Shown here one piece after another: positions 13,401 to 25,292 of a stretch of DNA of 64,000 nucleotides. Under the pieces are notes generated by a model that saw nothing but the letters and a program-made list of their open reading frames with translations, was not told where the DNA came from and did no database searches. Origin of the DNA: Holacanthus passer (Eukaryota; Chordata; Actinopteri; Pomacanthidae); assembly GCA_025331565.1 (NCBI GenBank), contig JAFREQ010000027.1:2179501-2243500 (forward strand). The letters run 5' to 3'. Numbering within the stretch: the stretch's first letter is position 1; each line of letters opens with the position of its first letter. The position numbers and the translations under genes are program-made.

Positions 13401-15286
13401 TCACACTAGGTCGCTCAGATTCACAGCCAAAAAGACTTCAGAGTTCAGACATATGTCGCAGCTTTGGATTTCACTGATCCTTGTTCTCGTTTCCTTCAGA
13501 AATCGTGTTGCATTGTCATTTTAAATATGTGTGTGGGCATGTGCTGTGTGTGCACACAGGTATAAAGCCCTGCTCTGCCTGAGGGAACTTCCACCAGCAG
13601 ACGGAGAAAACTGTGTCATCATGCTGCACAAGCTCGGCCCGGTCAAGAGCGGCTCGTATCAGCTGGGAGTCAGTAAGGTGAGCTCTCCCAGAAACACACA
13701 CATGTACGAAAAAAAAGTCAAACGAATCACACATAAGAAATAGATGCTGTTTAATTTAGATGCATGTGTCTGTGTGTGTGTTAGATCTTCCTGAAAGAGG
13801 AGCTGTACCAGCTGTTGGAGGGGAAGCGTGACCGTGTGCTGAACATCGCTGCCATGACACTGCAGAGATACACCCGCATGTGTTTTGTCCGAAAGAACTT
13901 TATCAAGTTCCGGCGGCGTGTGGTCCTGTTTGAAGCTCGCTGCAAAGGCTACCTGGCCAGGTAACGTTCACCTGAAGGTCAACGACTTGGATACATTTTT
14001 GACTTTGGCTCATGACTCCTTTAAATAAAGCCAGTAAAATAAAGGGATGTCTCTTTACAACATACAGGCTGGACAGAGTAGTGAACAGCTCAGCTAAAGA
14101 AGGATATTTCTTATCAGTTTGTTTTATTTTCATTGCACACTCATAAAAATGGAAATTGCTCTGCTTTTCCTGAGAAATGTAGGGGGAAAAAAGTATAAAA
14201 AACTATCCATGATTTTTTTCACTCTTCAGAGCTTTAGCTTTCTTTAAAGGGCAGCACACTGTCCTGCTTAAGTCCGCTTGAGTTTCAGTCCTCAGCTTGG
14301 CAATTTAGGCTTTAGTGTTTGGTTTCACAGAGCCAAATGGGTCAAAGCTTATCACAGACAGTCTGCTTCTTTTGTCCTTGATGTGAGGAGACAGGACCAG
14401 AGGATTCAGGCCGTGCTCGTCCATCAAAGGTGATGGATTTCTCGCTCACTGCCAGTCTCACAGAACCTGGAGACGTGATGCAAATTTGCATTTTATTTGA
14501 CTGTGTTAAAATGGACTTACTGGCTTAATGAGGACATTAAAATGGCGATAAACTCAAGGTCAAACATTTATAATCTGTAATGATATCTCAGAGATCGTTG
14601 GTCACGCTTTGATGAGTTTAGGGAAATGACCCATCGGGCACTGAAACTAACTCTATGAGTGTGATTAACACACATCTGTCTGTTGTAATTACAGTGACAT
14701 TTAAGTAAAGTGTCAAACGTGCCTGCACCTTTCATGGGGAGTGTTTCTTACTTTTTTCTACTCTCCCACTGTATCTGTGTGAATTATCCATCTTTCATGG
14801 TTAACGCTTTTCCTGAACAGAAAAAAGTTTGCTCTGAGGAGGATGTACCTCATCAGGTTCCGCTCCGCTGTGCTGCTCATCATCAACCGCCAGCGTTACA
14901 TGAGGGTATGCACACTGTGTTTGTGTCTGTGTGAACGGGGGAAACTTCTGGGGACGTCTGCAGTGTTTCTGTTCGAAAAATGAATTTAAAAAAAGGAGCA
15001 AATGTGTGAAGTGTGATACTGTTGTCTTTCTGTCAGACAGTGGTGGAGCCTGCAAGGAAGGCAGAGGAGGTGAGTGAAGGATGAAGTAGGGTGAAAGTTT
15101 CTGAGAGGAAGGAGAGACACATTTTGCGAAAGAGATGAAGTTGTAGCATTAGTGTGTAATATAAGTGTGTATCTGTGTTCTCGTGTATTTGCAATGTGTG
15201 TAGGATCGCATCAATAGAGAAGTGGTGAATGTGACAACACTGCCTATCCCTGCTGAGCTGGCAGCCTTGCTCCAGGCAGCCTCAGG

Positions 15287-15334
<48 letters not shown>

Positions 15335-15462
15335 GTATATACAACACACTGATCTGCAGTCAGTCAGCACTATAAATAAACTTCCATCAACGGATGTGTT
15401 CCACCTTGTTTGCAGGTGGGTTCAACAAAATTTACTGTCATATTTCTGAGATGACGCATGGC

Positions 15463-15508
<46 letters not shown>

Positions 15509-15805
15509 AGGTGGTGAAGAGCTGCATTCTGATTGCTTGGCTGTGGTCCAGGCTCCAAAGGTTCAGGTTGACCCCCAGCTGACCCTGCCCCTGGATATCA
15601 ACAACTACCTCATGACACACTACATCCGGGCCATATTTAGGGTAAACACACACATACACACACAGTAAACACACGTGGAACTGTGTGACCACATGAATAA
15701 AACATGAGTTATCCTTGGTGAACTTTACTGGACTAAGGACAGTGTTGTTGCAGTGCTCCAACTACGTCAACAGTCACTGTGTATAATCAATTGTAAGCAC
15801 TGTGA

Positions 15806-15862
<57 letters not shown>

Positions 15863-17868
15863 CTGTAGGAGCCGTTGTTTGGGATGCTGACAGCCCCACT
15901 GGAGAGTTCTCTGATTCGAATGGACGAGGAGCTGAAACAAGGAGCCTTGAATGTTTTCGTTCTGGTAAATGTTGCATTTACATACTGCTGGGAAACTCCA
16001 TTATCCTGTGTTATGTCAAGAAATCAAACCCAGACAAACAAACATGTCCTGTAGTTTGAGCTGATTTTTTTCTGGGAGGCTGGAAAACATAAAATTGATT
16101 CTGACCATTCTGGCAGTAAGGCATACCCATACTGTATTTGGCAACTATGTATAAGCATACTGTGAAAAGCTAAGACTAAGGACCTCTTGGAAAGCTTGTG
16201 AGATCATATATGTTGTAAATGTCTTTGCTTTTGATAGATACTAAGATTTATGGGTGATCCTAACTTGAATGGGGCTCAGGAGAATCTGTTTGGGAACTAC
16301 ATCATCCAGAGAGGACTCGCCAATCCCAGCCTCCGAGATGAGATCCTGGCTCAGGTCGCCAATCAGGTGAGCTGGTTTTTTTAGGGATAGAACAGATAGA
16401 CAGTGTTATTACACATAATGTCTTTGCTTACATTTTCTCCTCGCCTTCATTAGGTGTGGAGGAATCCAAACATTTTGAATTCAGAGCGCGGTTGGCTCCT
16501 CCTCTCCTCCTGTCTTTCTGCCTTCCTGCCCTCTCAAAGACTGGCCAAGTACTTGTTAAAGTAAGAGACAGTGAAATATGTTTATATGAAAATGTCTGCA
16601 CGATAAAGAATAATGACAGCGTCTCGATGTTTAATTACGCAATATATTTTTTACCTGCTTCTCTGTGCATGTCTCGGATCTGTGCACCTGATTTCAGCAG
16701 TAGCTTTGCACACTCCTTGTTGTCGTAGGTTTGTGTCTGACTATGGGCCGGAGGGCTATGACTGTGTGTGTCAGCACCGTCTGCTTCAAGCTCTGCAGCG
16801 GTTGAACGTCGGGCCGGAGTATGTCCGGACGTACCCGCCCTGTCTGCTGGAGTGGACCGCCAATCGCAAGAGAGCTCACACAGTCCTGCACATACACTGC
16901 TTTGATGGTGAGTGCACAGTGATTTTATATTCAGAACTAGTTGCAAAGTTTTGGATGGATAGGAATGAGAGAGCAAAGTGACCTCATCTGCAGTTAGGTG
17001 CCCTTGAGCAAGGCACAGTATTAATAATTCTAATTTGTTTGTTTGTTTGTTTTTTTTACCTGAGCCCAGTCGATGTGCGCACTATCCAGCACGAAAGAGT
17101 TATCTGTCTCTCTCTCATTTCCTCCTCTCATCCAGCTAATCTGTCCTCTGGCCTTTTGGCAAGTCTACTGAGGATTAGACAACACCTGATACTCGCTCTG
17201 GTTCACTGGCTGTGTTTGTATCTGTTTGCTGGTGCCTGTGTCTGCGTAAATCTTCACAGACAGACAGGGGAGGTTGCTAGCAATTTTGTTTTAGTGATAC
17301 AGTTAAGGAATTATTTCATAACCTGATTGAAATGGCTCTTAATGTATTATAAAAAAACACACCACATAATTTTACAATTGTAGTTTTTGCTTTACTGTTT
17401 CTCAGAAACCATTTTCATACCTACAGCATGTGTTTTCTCCTTCAGCTGTGTCCTTCCTGTGTCCTCTGCACTCCTGGACGACGGGAGAAGAAATGGCCAA
17501 AGATATCTTGCAACACAGGTATCATCTTACTGTAAAACATGAGCACTGAATATATGATTTGCATTACAAGAAACTGTTGAGAAAAGGAAATGAAAGTGAG
17601 AGTATTTAGATGGAATTGTTGAACATGAACATGCTTACGTTTGTGATTATCATTCGTGTGTGTGTGTGTAGGGGTGTGGTGGAGGGCCGTCGAGGCTGGT
17701 CGGTGCTGCTGAAGGAGCCGGCTCAGTGGGTGGAGCTGGAGGGCTCAGACTACGTTCTGGATCTGATGTCGGACCTGGAGCTTCCTGCTGATTTCCCCAA
17801 ACACAGCAGCTACTTCATCATCTCTGCACAGGAACCCACCAGAGTGCGGCCCAATGCCAGCATGTGAG

Positions 17869-17904
<36 letters not shown>

Positions 17905-20900
17905 GTTCACGTGGTGGATAGTAACTAAGTACATTGACTCAATTATTGTACTTAACAATTTTTACGTACTTTAATTGAGCATTTCCATTTTATGCTACTT
18001 TACTATTATACCCCACTACATTTCAGACAGAAATGTACTTTTTACTCCACTACATTATCTAACAGCTCTAGTATTGTATATAAAAACATGAGAAGCTTAT
18101 AAAATATAATGCAAACATCCTTACAAGCATGCAGTTTTTTAACTTGGAGTCACATGTTTCAGATGTCTATGAATTATGAGCAATTCCTTCAAGAAGATAT
18201 TTCTCCTCTAAACCTCATAGATGGTTTCATTTAGATAAATGTTGGAGGCCCAAAGAGGTAAAATTAGGCAATATTTCACACAAAAAAAAGACTAGAGGAA
18301 AAAAATTTGTGTTGCGGAATGAATTACTTCTTTCCTTGAACCACTGGACTAATCTAACTGTATATAAAATAAACTAACTTCACTTCAACCAGCTACAAAA
18401 GTGAAACAAAAGTGTAATAACTGATGATATTTACTTTCGTTATATTCATTAAGTATATTTTTCTTATAATAATGATGCACTTTTACCTAAGTGAAAGTTT
18501 TGACTTCAACCACTGCTAGGTTTAAGTGCCGGTGAAGTCTGTAATTATTTGAATTGTTTTTTCTTACTGTTTTACAGAAGCCTGTTGGGTGGTGGTTTTG
18601 ACATGAGTAATGAGGTCATATCTTCAGCCATACCTGGCGCTGATGGACAAGGTAAACATTTAAGCAAACACGAGCGCTCACACACATTGATTTGATTTCG
18701 ACTAGTGCACACCATGAAGTGCTCTCCTCTCCTCTCGCAGACTTTGAGCCTCAGAGAGGGATGGATCGTTATCTCGACAGCCTGTTTGACCCTGTACTGT
18801 CTGACGGAACCGGAGTAAGTTACATAATTCACTCACACTGACACACTTGACCACCTGAGAGGGGATTCCTCTGTCAGCCATTTACTGCCAGTCATTATAA
18901 AGCTCTAGTTGTTTGAGAGTTAGGGATTGAACAGTGAGTGTATTCCTTTAGATACAGCCTTGCATTTTAATGAGTACCCTGCCTCGTCACATTGGTTTTC
19001 ATATACATATATTTTTCAATTGCCATAACTGAAGTAGGGAAGAAGAGCACGAGGAAGTAGACAAATACATAAATTAAAAAAATAAAAGAAGAAGAAAAAA
19101 GTAGTATATGAAAGCAAAATAATAATATTACAGTAATAGAATACATTCGAGGAAGGGGAAGAGTTGTCATTCACTCACTGAATAAAAATCAGAATTACAT
19201 GACAAATTCATCTCTAAGCATATGAACAGTAGATGAGTTTCTACAGATCTCAGAGACCTTTTTTTTAGGCTAATCCCTCGGCCTGGAAATCAGTCTTTGA
19301 GCCTTCTCAGTGCCCATGTAGTTCAAATATAGGTCCCAGATTTTATATAATGAGGTGAAGAAAAGGTTTGTCCTTCAGAGCTAAATAGAAAACCTCAAAT
19401 GGAATAATACCTTTTCAGGCATTATTTGAAATAAGGTGCTTTATCTGTAGTTCAGAGACTGATTGTACATTTCCTGGCACAGTTCAAATAGAGCTGGCAT
19501 GAAAACTGTGCCTGATCACATATGTATTTTTAGCAGTATGGACCAAGCCTGGTTTGCACATGCAGTGTGAATTATTGTAAACTGTTGTATGTAACAGACA
19601 GGTGAGCTCTGTTTGACGAGACCTTATGATGCATTACCTCCACCACAAAATCAATACTTCACCACTGTTATGAATTACAGTTGTAGTAATGTCTGATGAT
19701 GGCTGATTGGGATAAATCAGTACGTATTTAGTCAGGGCAATGGTGCAGTGAATGCTGGCCATGTTGGATCTATCAGTCTTCGGCTGGGACGGCGATGTGG
19801 TGAATGTTAGCCGTGCTATCGGATGTGGCTGACAGGAATTAGCATGTATCAGATGTGTCGTACAGACCTCTCCCGCCCAGCGACCTATTACGTTACCCAG
19901 TTACTGTAACTGTCAGAGCCACTAGATCGCCCCGGTGATTTCCCACCCAGGCAACGCGGGGATCTGCTTACGAGGAACTGACACTCTGGCAAATGAAGGG
20001 CTTACTATTTAATGAGACAAGGCCCTCAAACACACACACTCCTGTGGATTTATGGGTCAGTGGCTGATTTCTGATGGACCGGCTGCGGGCGTTACAGGGA
20101 GATTCCTCTGATCCGACAATCAAAAAGTGCTTTAATCGCCCAAATATTAACAATATTTTTCATCTCACTTGTATGTCTCTCTAGCACAAATGCAGCGATT
20201 AAAGGAATACTCCACCAAAAAAATATCTTTTAATGTCAAATACTTCACCTGTTGACTTAAAATGCAACAGTTTGCAGTTTGCTCCTTCACAAAGGGCAGC
20301 AACTGTATTCAGTTCCCACCAGTTACAATGGATTACAAAGTCAGTGGTGAAGTCAGTGCAAAATAATTATATCAAAAAGACAAAACATCAATAGAAACTT
20401 CTCAAACCACTAATGCAACATTATCCATGTCTCCGTCTTTGATGCGTAGTTTCTCCACAGTATTTCTAAATGCACTACTTCCATGTTATGTCATTGCCTT
20501 CTCACAGTCCTAATCCTCTGTTGAATATCGTACATTTAGTGATTTGTTAGTGAAGTGAGCTGTTTGGAGCATACTGAACATACAGATCAAGTAAACAGCA
20601 ACAATATAACAAGACTAAGAAACAATATTACAAATATGGCAGCAACTGATACTGAACTTTAGAATATTTCATATTAAAATATGTTGACAGGATATAATGC
20701 CATCAGCGTTTCACATATCTTTGGCATTTTTGTACTGCAATTTCTTGTCATCAGCATCACATCAGCCGATAGTGACAGATCAGCAAATATGCTTTCTTTA
20801 AAGTACTTTTTTACTATTTCTGCCTGTGTGTTTTCTTACGCTGCTGTTCAGCTCTAAAGTCTGTCTATCTGTCCTCACAGGAATTAGAATCAGCTGCAGG

Positions 20901-23900
20901 ACTGTCCAGCAGGATGAAGGGGGCTGGGGGAGTTGGAGGAGGGTGGCAGCAGCAAGGGCAGTCAACCGGCCCCCCACCTCCACCTGGGGGTCCGTCAAAT
21001 ATCCCTCTCTTCCTCTCATTCACTATTTACTCTTTAATAAACACTCAATGGTTTTGTGAATATAGTAAATCACATCATTTTGCATTATAACTGTCAGGTG
21101 TCAAGTGTTGCACACCTTTAATATTTCACTCTAGAAATTCCAACACTTTGCTTTGTGGGACTTTTACAGCAACTTTTTACAGCAACAATCTTTGAGGGGT
21201 TTCTACATAGCATAAATTTTACAGTCAATTCAGGCCCTTGAACAAAACAGCAGAGAGTGGACATAGATACATAATTAGCATGTGTTAAAACAAACATAGT
21301 TAAAATCCGACAGAATCTTGACGTGAGTGTGTGTTTATGTGTCCACAGCTGTGCGAGTCCTTCCTGTGGGAGGCGTGATGTCGCCTCCTGTTGCTGCGGT
21401 GGCACCTGTAACACCTGGTTTGTATCAAGTGCGAGGAGAAACATGAGGGGAAAAAAATTCATCAAACATAATTTGCATCCCTCCATCCTGTTTACTGTGT
21501 TATTCATCCTCTCTCCTCCAGATGCCCAGCATGCTGCTTTGACCCAGCAGCAGCAGGCTATCGTGAACCAGCAGGCCATCATCATGGTAAACCCACCATC
21601 CGTCTGTTTCTTTGTTCCAGCGCTCTTGTTTTGGAATTACTAGGTCACCTTTTTGTTTCTCAGGCCCAGCAGATGACCATGCAGGCCATGGCCATGGTCG
21701 GCAGCCCTGTGACGAGCCCCCCCACCTCCCCGATCACGAGTCCTCCCATGAGCCCTCTGCTCCACCACCCTCCCAGCCCGTACACCCCCGCCAGCCCATA
21801 TGCTGTCATACCCCCCAGTCCATACGCTAACATCCCACCCAGCCCCTACGCTAACTTCAGTCCCACCGCCTACGCTGCAGCACATATCCCACCCAGCCCC
21901 TATCCTCCTCCTGCTCAAACTCCATCGCAGCCTCAAGCTCAGCCTCAGCCTCGGCCCCCCGCCCCAACCCTCAGCCGGGCTCCAAAACGGAGCCAGGACA
22001 GCCTAAAGCCAACCCTGCTGCACAGGTCAGTAACCCTGAGACATGTGAGGTAACAGTCCAAAATGACATATTAAATAATGATTCAGTTCTTTTTCATTTC
22101 TTAAAAGATGTTGCTGCTGTAAACTCCAACTACACTTTCCCAGGCAAAATTAAATGCACAAAGCAAGATGCCTTTTATGAAAAGAGTGGGTGGTTTGTTC
22201 ACAATAAAAATAGGGACTGTGTTGTCAGGATGATGAGCAAAAACTGGTTGAGCAAAAAAAAAAAAACAGACAGACAGAGGTGCACCAACAGGAGATCCAA
22301 GATAAAACAACACAGTAATGTCTATCGCTCAGGGGAAAGCAAGTGTATGTAAAACCTTTATTTAATCAGATGTCATTAAGATCAAAATCTCCTTTGCAAG
22401 AGAGAAGAAAAAGAAAAACAAACAAAAGCACATAAATTTTTAGTTTTGACAAAACTGAACAGTGCAATATGAACTTCACATTCAAAACACCACAACAACC
22501 CTTGCACCAAAGATGTTGACTGAATAAAAATAATCATGCCAAATTGCATTTTTTTTTCACATTTCTATTATCTGGAACAGAGGAAATGTGCTGCATTGAC
22601 ACAGTTCAATGTCCTTTCTCTTCCCTTTTCTTTGCTCCGACATTGTCCTGACTCCAACCAAATCACAAGAGACAAAATGTCTGCAAAGCCTTGAGTGCAA
22701 ACTCTCTGTCCTCTCTCTGTGGCTTTTTCAGGTTCAGTCAAGTAAGGACAGCGTCCCTCAGAGGACGGCCCCGGGCGTCCCCGTAAACAAGGACACACCA
22801 GTCAGGAAGTTTGGTAAGAGAGAGAGAAGCACGAGAGAGTGAGCAAGCAAGAAACAGAAAGTCCCTTTGATTAAAACTCTTATTTAAGAGAGGATTTTTT
22901 TGTTTTGTTGTTTGTGTGTTTTAGCTCCAGTGGTGACGTCTCCTCCGCCCCCTGCTGGAGAGGTGGTGAAGTACTCACCTCGGCATTCGGATCATATCGT
23001 CCCCAGCCATGATATCCAAGGTATCTGAATTCAAAGGCTGAAAAATCATGGTGTCATGATTCATTAAACATTTTTATACAACATGACTGAATGATGATCG
23101 ATCATGTAGTCAATAAAGTTACTTATTTCTTGATTTCTAACAGACACATTGTTTGGTGTTTGGATTTGAAACATGAAAGAAGAAGAATTTGAGTAATCTA
23201 CAGGATCCTAATATGGTTTATATATTTTTTTATTTTTTTAAGAAATCATCAAAAGGTACAACTCCCCACCTCCACCACCAGACCCGCTGCCACCTGGCAA
23301 GAGGTGAGCTCTCGCACACACAAACACACACACAGTAATCACAGTTTTAAATTGATGAATTTGAGCTTGTAAATAAGCACAGCAGTTGATGCTATCTTCA
23401 GAATCACGTGTGCATGCTGTAAAGCCCAGGCTACAACAAACCACTAACAGATACTGACTGGGATGTTATTGCTCGCAGTGAGCACACAGCACCAGAATGA
23501 TTATATTTACACACGGTAAACACAAACACTCAGATTAGACACTGCACTACATTTGTAGTCAAAAATCCTGTAATGTTTGACGCTGACACTGTGTGAATGT
23601 ATTTAGGAGACCAGAGGGGAAATTTAAGAAGAAGCAGAACCCTCGTGATGAAGCTTTACAGATCCTCAAACCACAGATGGACAACCCTCCTGCTCCACAG
23701 GTACACACACACACACACACACACACACAGGCCTGCAAAATGCTATAACACACACTCACAGAACAAAGCAGTGCATACAGCAACACACACATTAGACAAT
23801 GCTAGAAATCAGTCATGTAGAGGAAGGTTTTTGTGTGTCTGTCCAGCCCAAACATCTTGTTGCCGCATCACCATCTGCGTCTGCAATGAAAGAGGTGGGA

Positions 23901-25250
23901 TTTAAACCCACCAAGAAGACGAGAGCTTCTGATCGTCCTCTCCCCATACCTCCACCAGGTACTCACACCCACTCAAAGAATACACACAGAGTGACAGTTC
24001 GACTCATTTTCTCACTCACATGAAATCACCAATGGCAAAAATAACTGACAATTGTTCCAGTCAAGGTCAGGAGTGCAGAAGGGTAGTTGTTAGTTGTTAG
24101 TTAGTATATGACCCCACTGATATGCAGATTGTGAAAACACATTTGACCTGTCGTCTTGTGGGCACTTGACCTTAAAACATTTCTGTAAACAAGATTGACA
24201 ATAAAAGGCTCCTCCGTTCTCTAGAGTAAGAGTGAAGCAGTGAAAGGCAGTTTAACTGTTCTAGAGCAGGACAGCAACAGATTATTATGATCACTAAAAT
24301 ACAGTTTTGTCAAATTGAAGACACGGAATAAAGGATAAAAATAAAACATAATGTCTGGTGCAGTTTCTCGAGAGCTTCCTGTAGAGACGGAGACCATCCA
24401 GACGCAGCTGCATCAGCGCACCAATGAAGAGCATTACACCTACACCAATGTTCCCTGGAGACTGTACCTCAGGAAGGAGGTGTGTACATAGAAAAATACA
24501 CAAACACAAAAAGCATCATGATCCACTGTCAAAATGTTTGTATTCTGTTCTATTGTGACTATTTGTCTGTCTTTTACAGGTTTTTTATCCCAAAGATAGC
24601 TTCAACAATCCTCTTGTGCTGGACCTCATTTTCAAACAGGTAACTCAATAGATAGTTGAATTAACACAAGGTTGATGTGTTGACAACATAAACAATTGAA
24701 TGCATCTTGTTTCATGCAGTCTTTTTTTGTTATTTAATACATTTGTTAATTTATTCACCTTTTTTTTTTTTACCTCTCACTAATTGTTCTCCATATTTGA
24801 CCTGACAACAGAAAAAGATCAAACTAAAATTATTTCTAACATTACCTCTGCTCTTTTCTTCTCCACTGTCTTCTCCTCTCTTCTCTCCTGCAGATAGTGA
24901 ACGACACTCTGTCAGAGGCGTGTGTTCGCATCACCCGGGATGAAAGGCAGAAAATGAAAGCTCTTTTTGGTAGTCTGTCTGTTCCTCCTGCAGACATTTT
25001 TTGAGACCGTATGCTCTAATGCAAACACATCTCTTTGACATTCATGAGTTCCTGTGTCTGTTTGTGTGTGAATGACAGCTAAACACGGGGTTGAACAGAA
25101 TATGGATCCAGTGGAGGAGCATGTGAAGAAAATGATTGTCACAGCAGCCAGGGAAACCTGGGAAATATACTTCTCCCGTCTGTTCCCTGCATCGGTGAGG
25201 GTGGTAAATCCTCAGAGGATAATAATTACACAGTGAATTATTTTCATTAA

Positions 25251-25292
<42 letters not shown>

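Larger units (their letters stand above)
2721..13677 (+). other. myo15aa: myo15aa exons 5-25: myosin motor domain
   Basis: Exons: 2721-2803, 3337-3400, 3521-3630, 4431-4505, 4738-4828, 4934-4939, 5037-5140, 5609-5672, 6064-6177, 7498-7659, 7812-7925, 8046-8104, 8415-8538, 8628-8723, 9420-9551, 10242-10367, 11257-11334, 11783-11934, 12678-12723, 12840-12964, 13560-13677. Visible landmarks in order: TYIGSILVSVNPY, P-loop GESGSGKTEATK (4738 on), switch I NDNSSRFGK (5037 on), relay-region NSFEQLCINYANE (8628 on), KPKMPLPEFTVKHYAGKVTY (10242 on), the strut-like RCIKPNHHK (12678 on), and the converter, which ends GVSKIFLKEELYQLLE across the next junction. No key nucleotide-binding residue is missing and all phases close, so the motor should be active. 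Confidence 0.93.
17446..18814 (+). other. myo15aa: myo15aa exons 35-38: partial first FERM (F1-like) segment
   Basis: Exons: 17446-17518, 17672-17863, 18578-18651, 18741-18814. The segment HSWTTGEEMAKDILQHRG, GWSVLLKEPAQWVELEGSDY and VLDLMSDLELPADFP matches the F1-like part of the first FERM of MYO15A, which is split by a long insertion. GMDRYLDSLFDPVLSDGTG matches the conserved DCYLDSLFDPVLS block of the mammalian protein. The segment acts with the preceding MyTH4 as a cargo-binding unit. Confidence 0.86.
20881..23958 (+). other. myo15aa: myo15aa exons 39-47: glutamine/proline-rich linker
   Basis: Exons: 20881-20989, 21349-21417, 21522-21586, 21664-22025, 22732-22813, 22925-23020, 23243-23303, 23607-23700, 23847-23958. 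DAQHAALTQQQQAIVNQQ then AQQMTMQAMAM corresponds to the conserved Ala/Gln helix of MYO15A. The rest is low-complexity, with repeated SPPxSP and PPSPYAN units and later VKYSPRHSDH and EIIKRYNSPPPPPD. It is probably disordered. The exon 21664-22025 starts phase 0 but is 362 nt, one base short of closing in frame with its neighbour. The donor of 20881-20989 (GGGG|GTCCGT) is weak and was chosen for phase. Confidence 0.75.
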
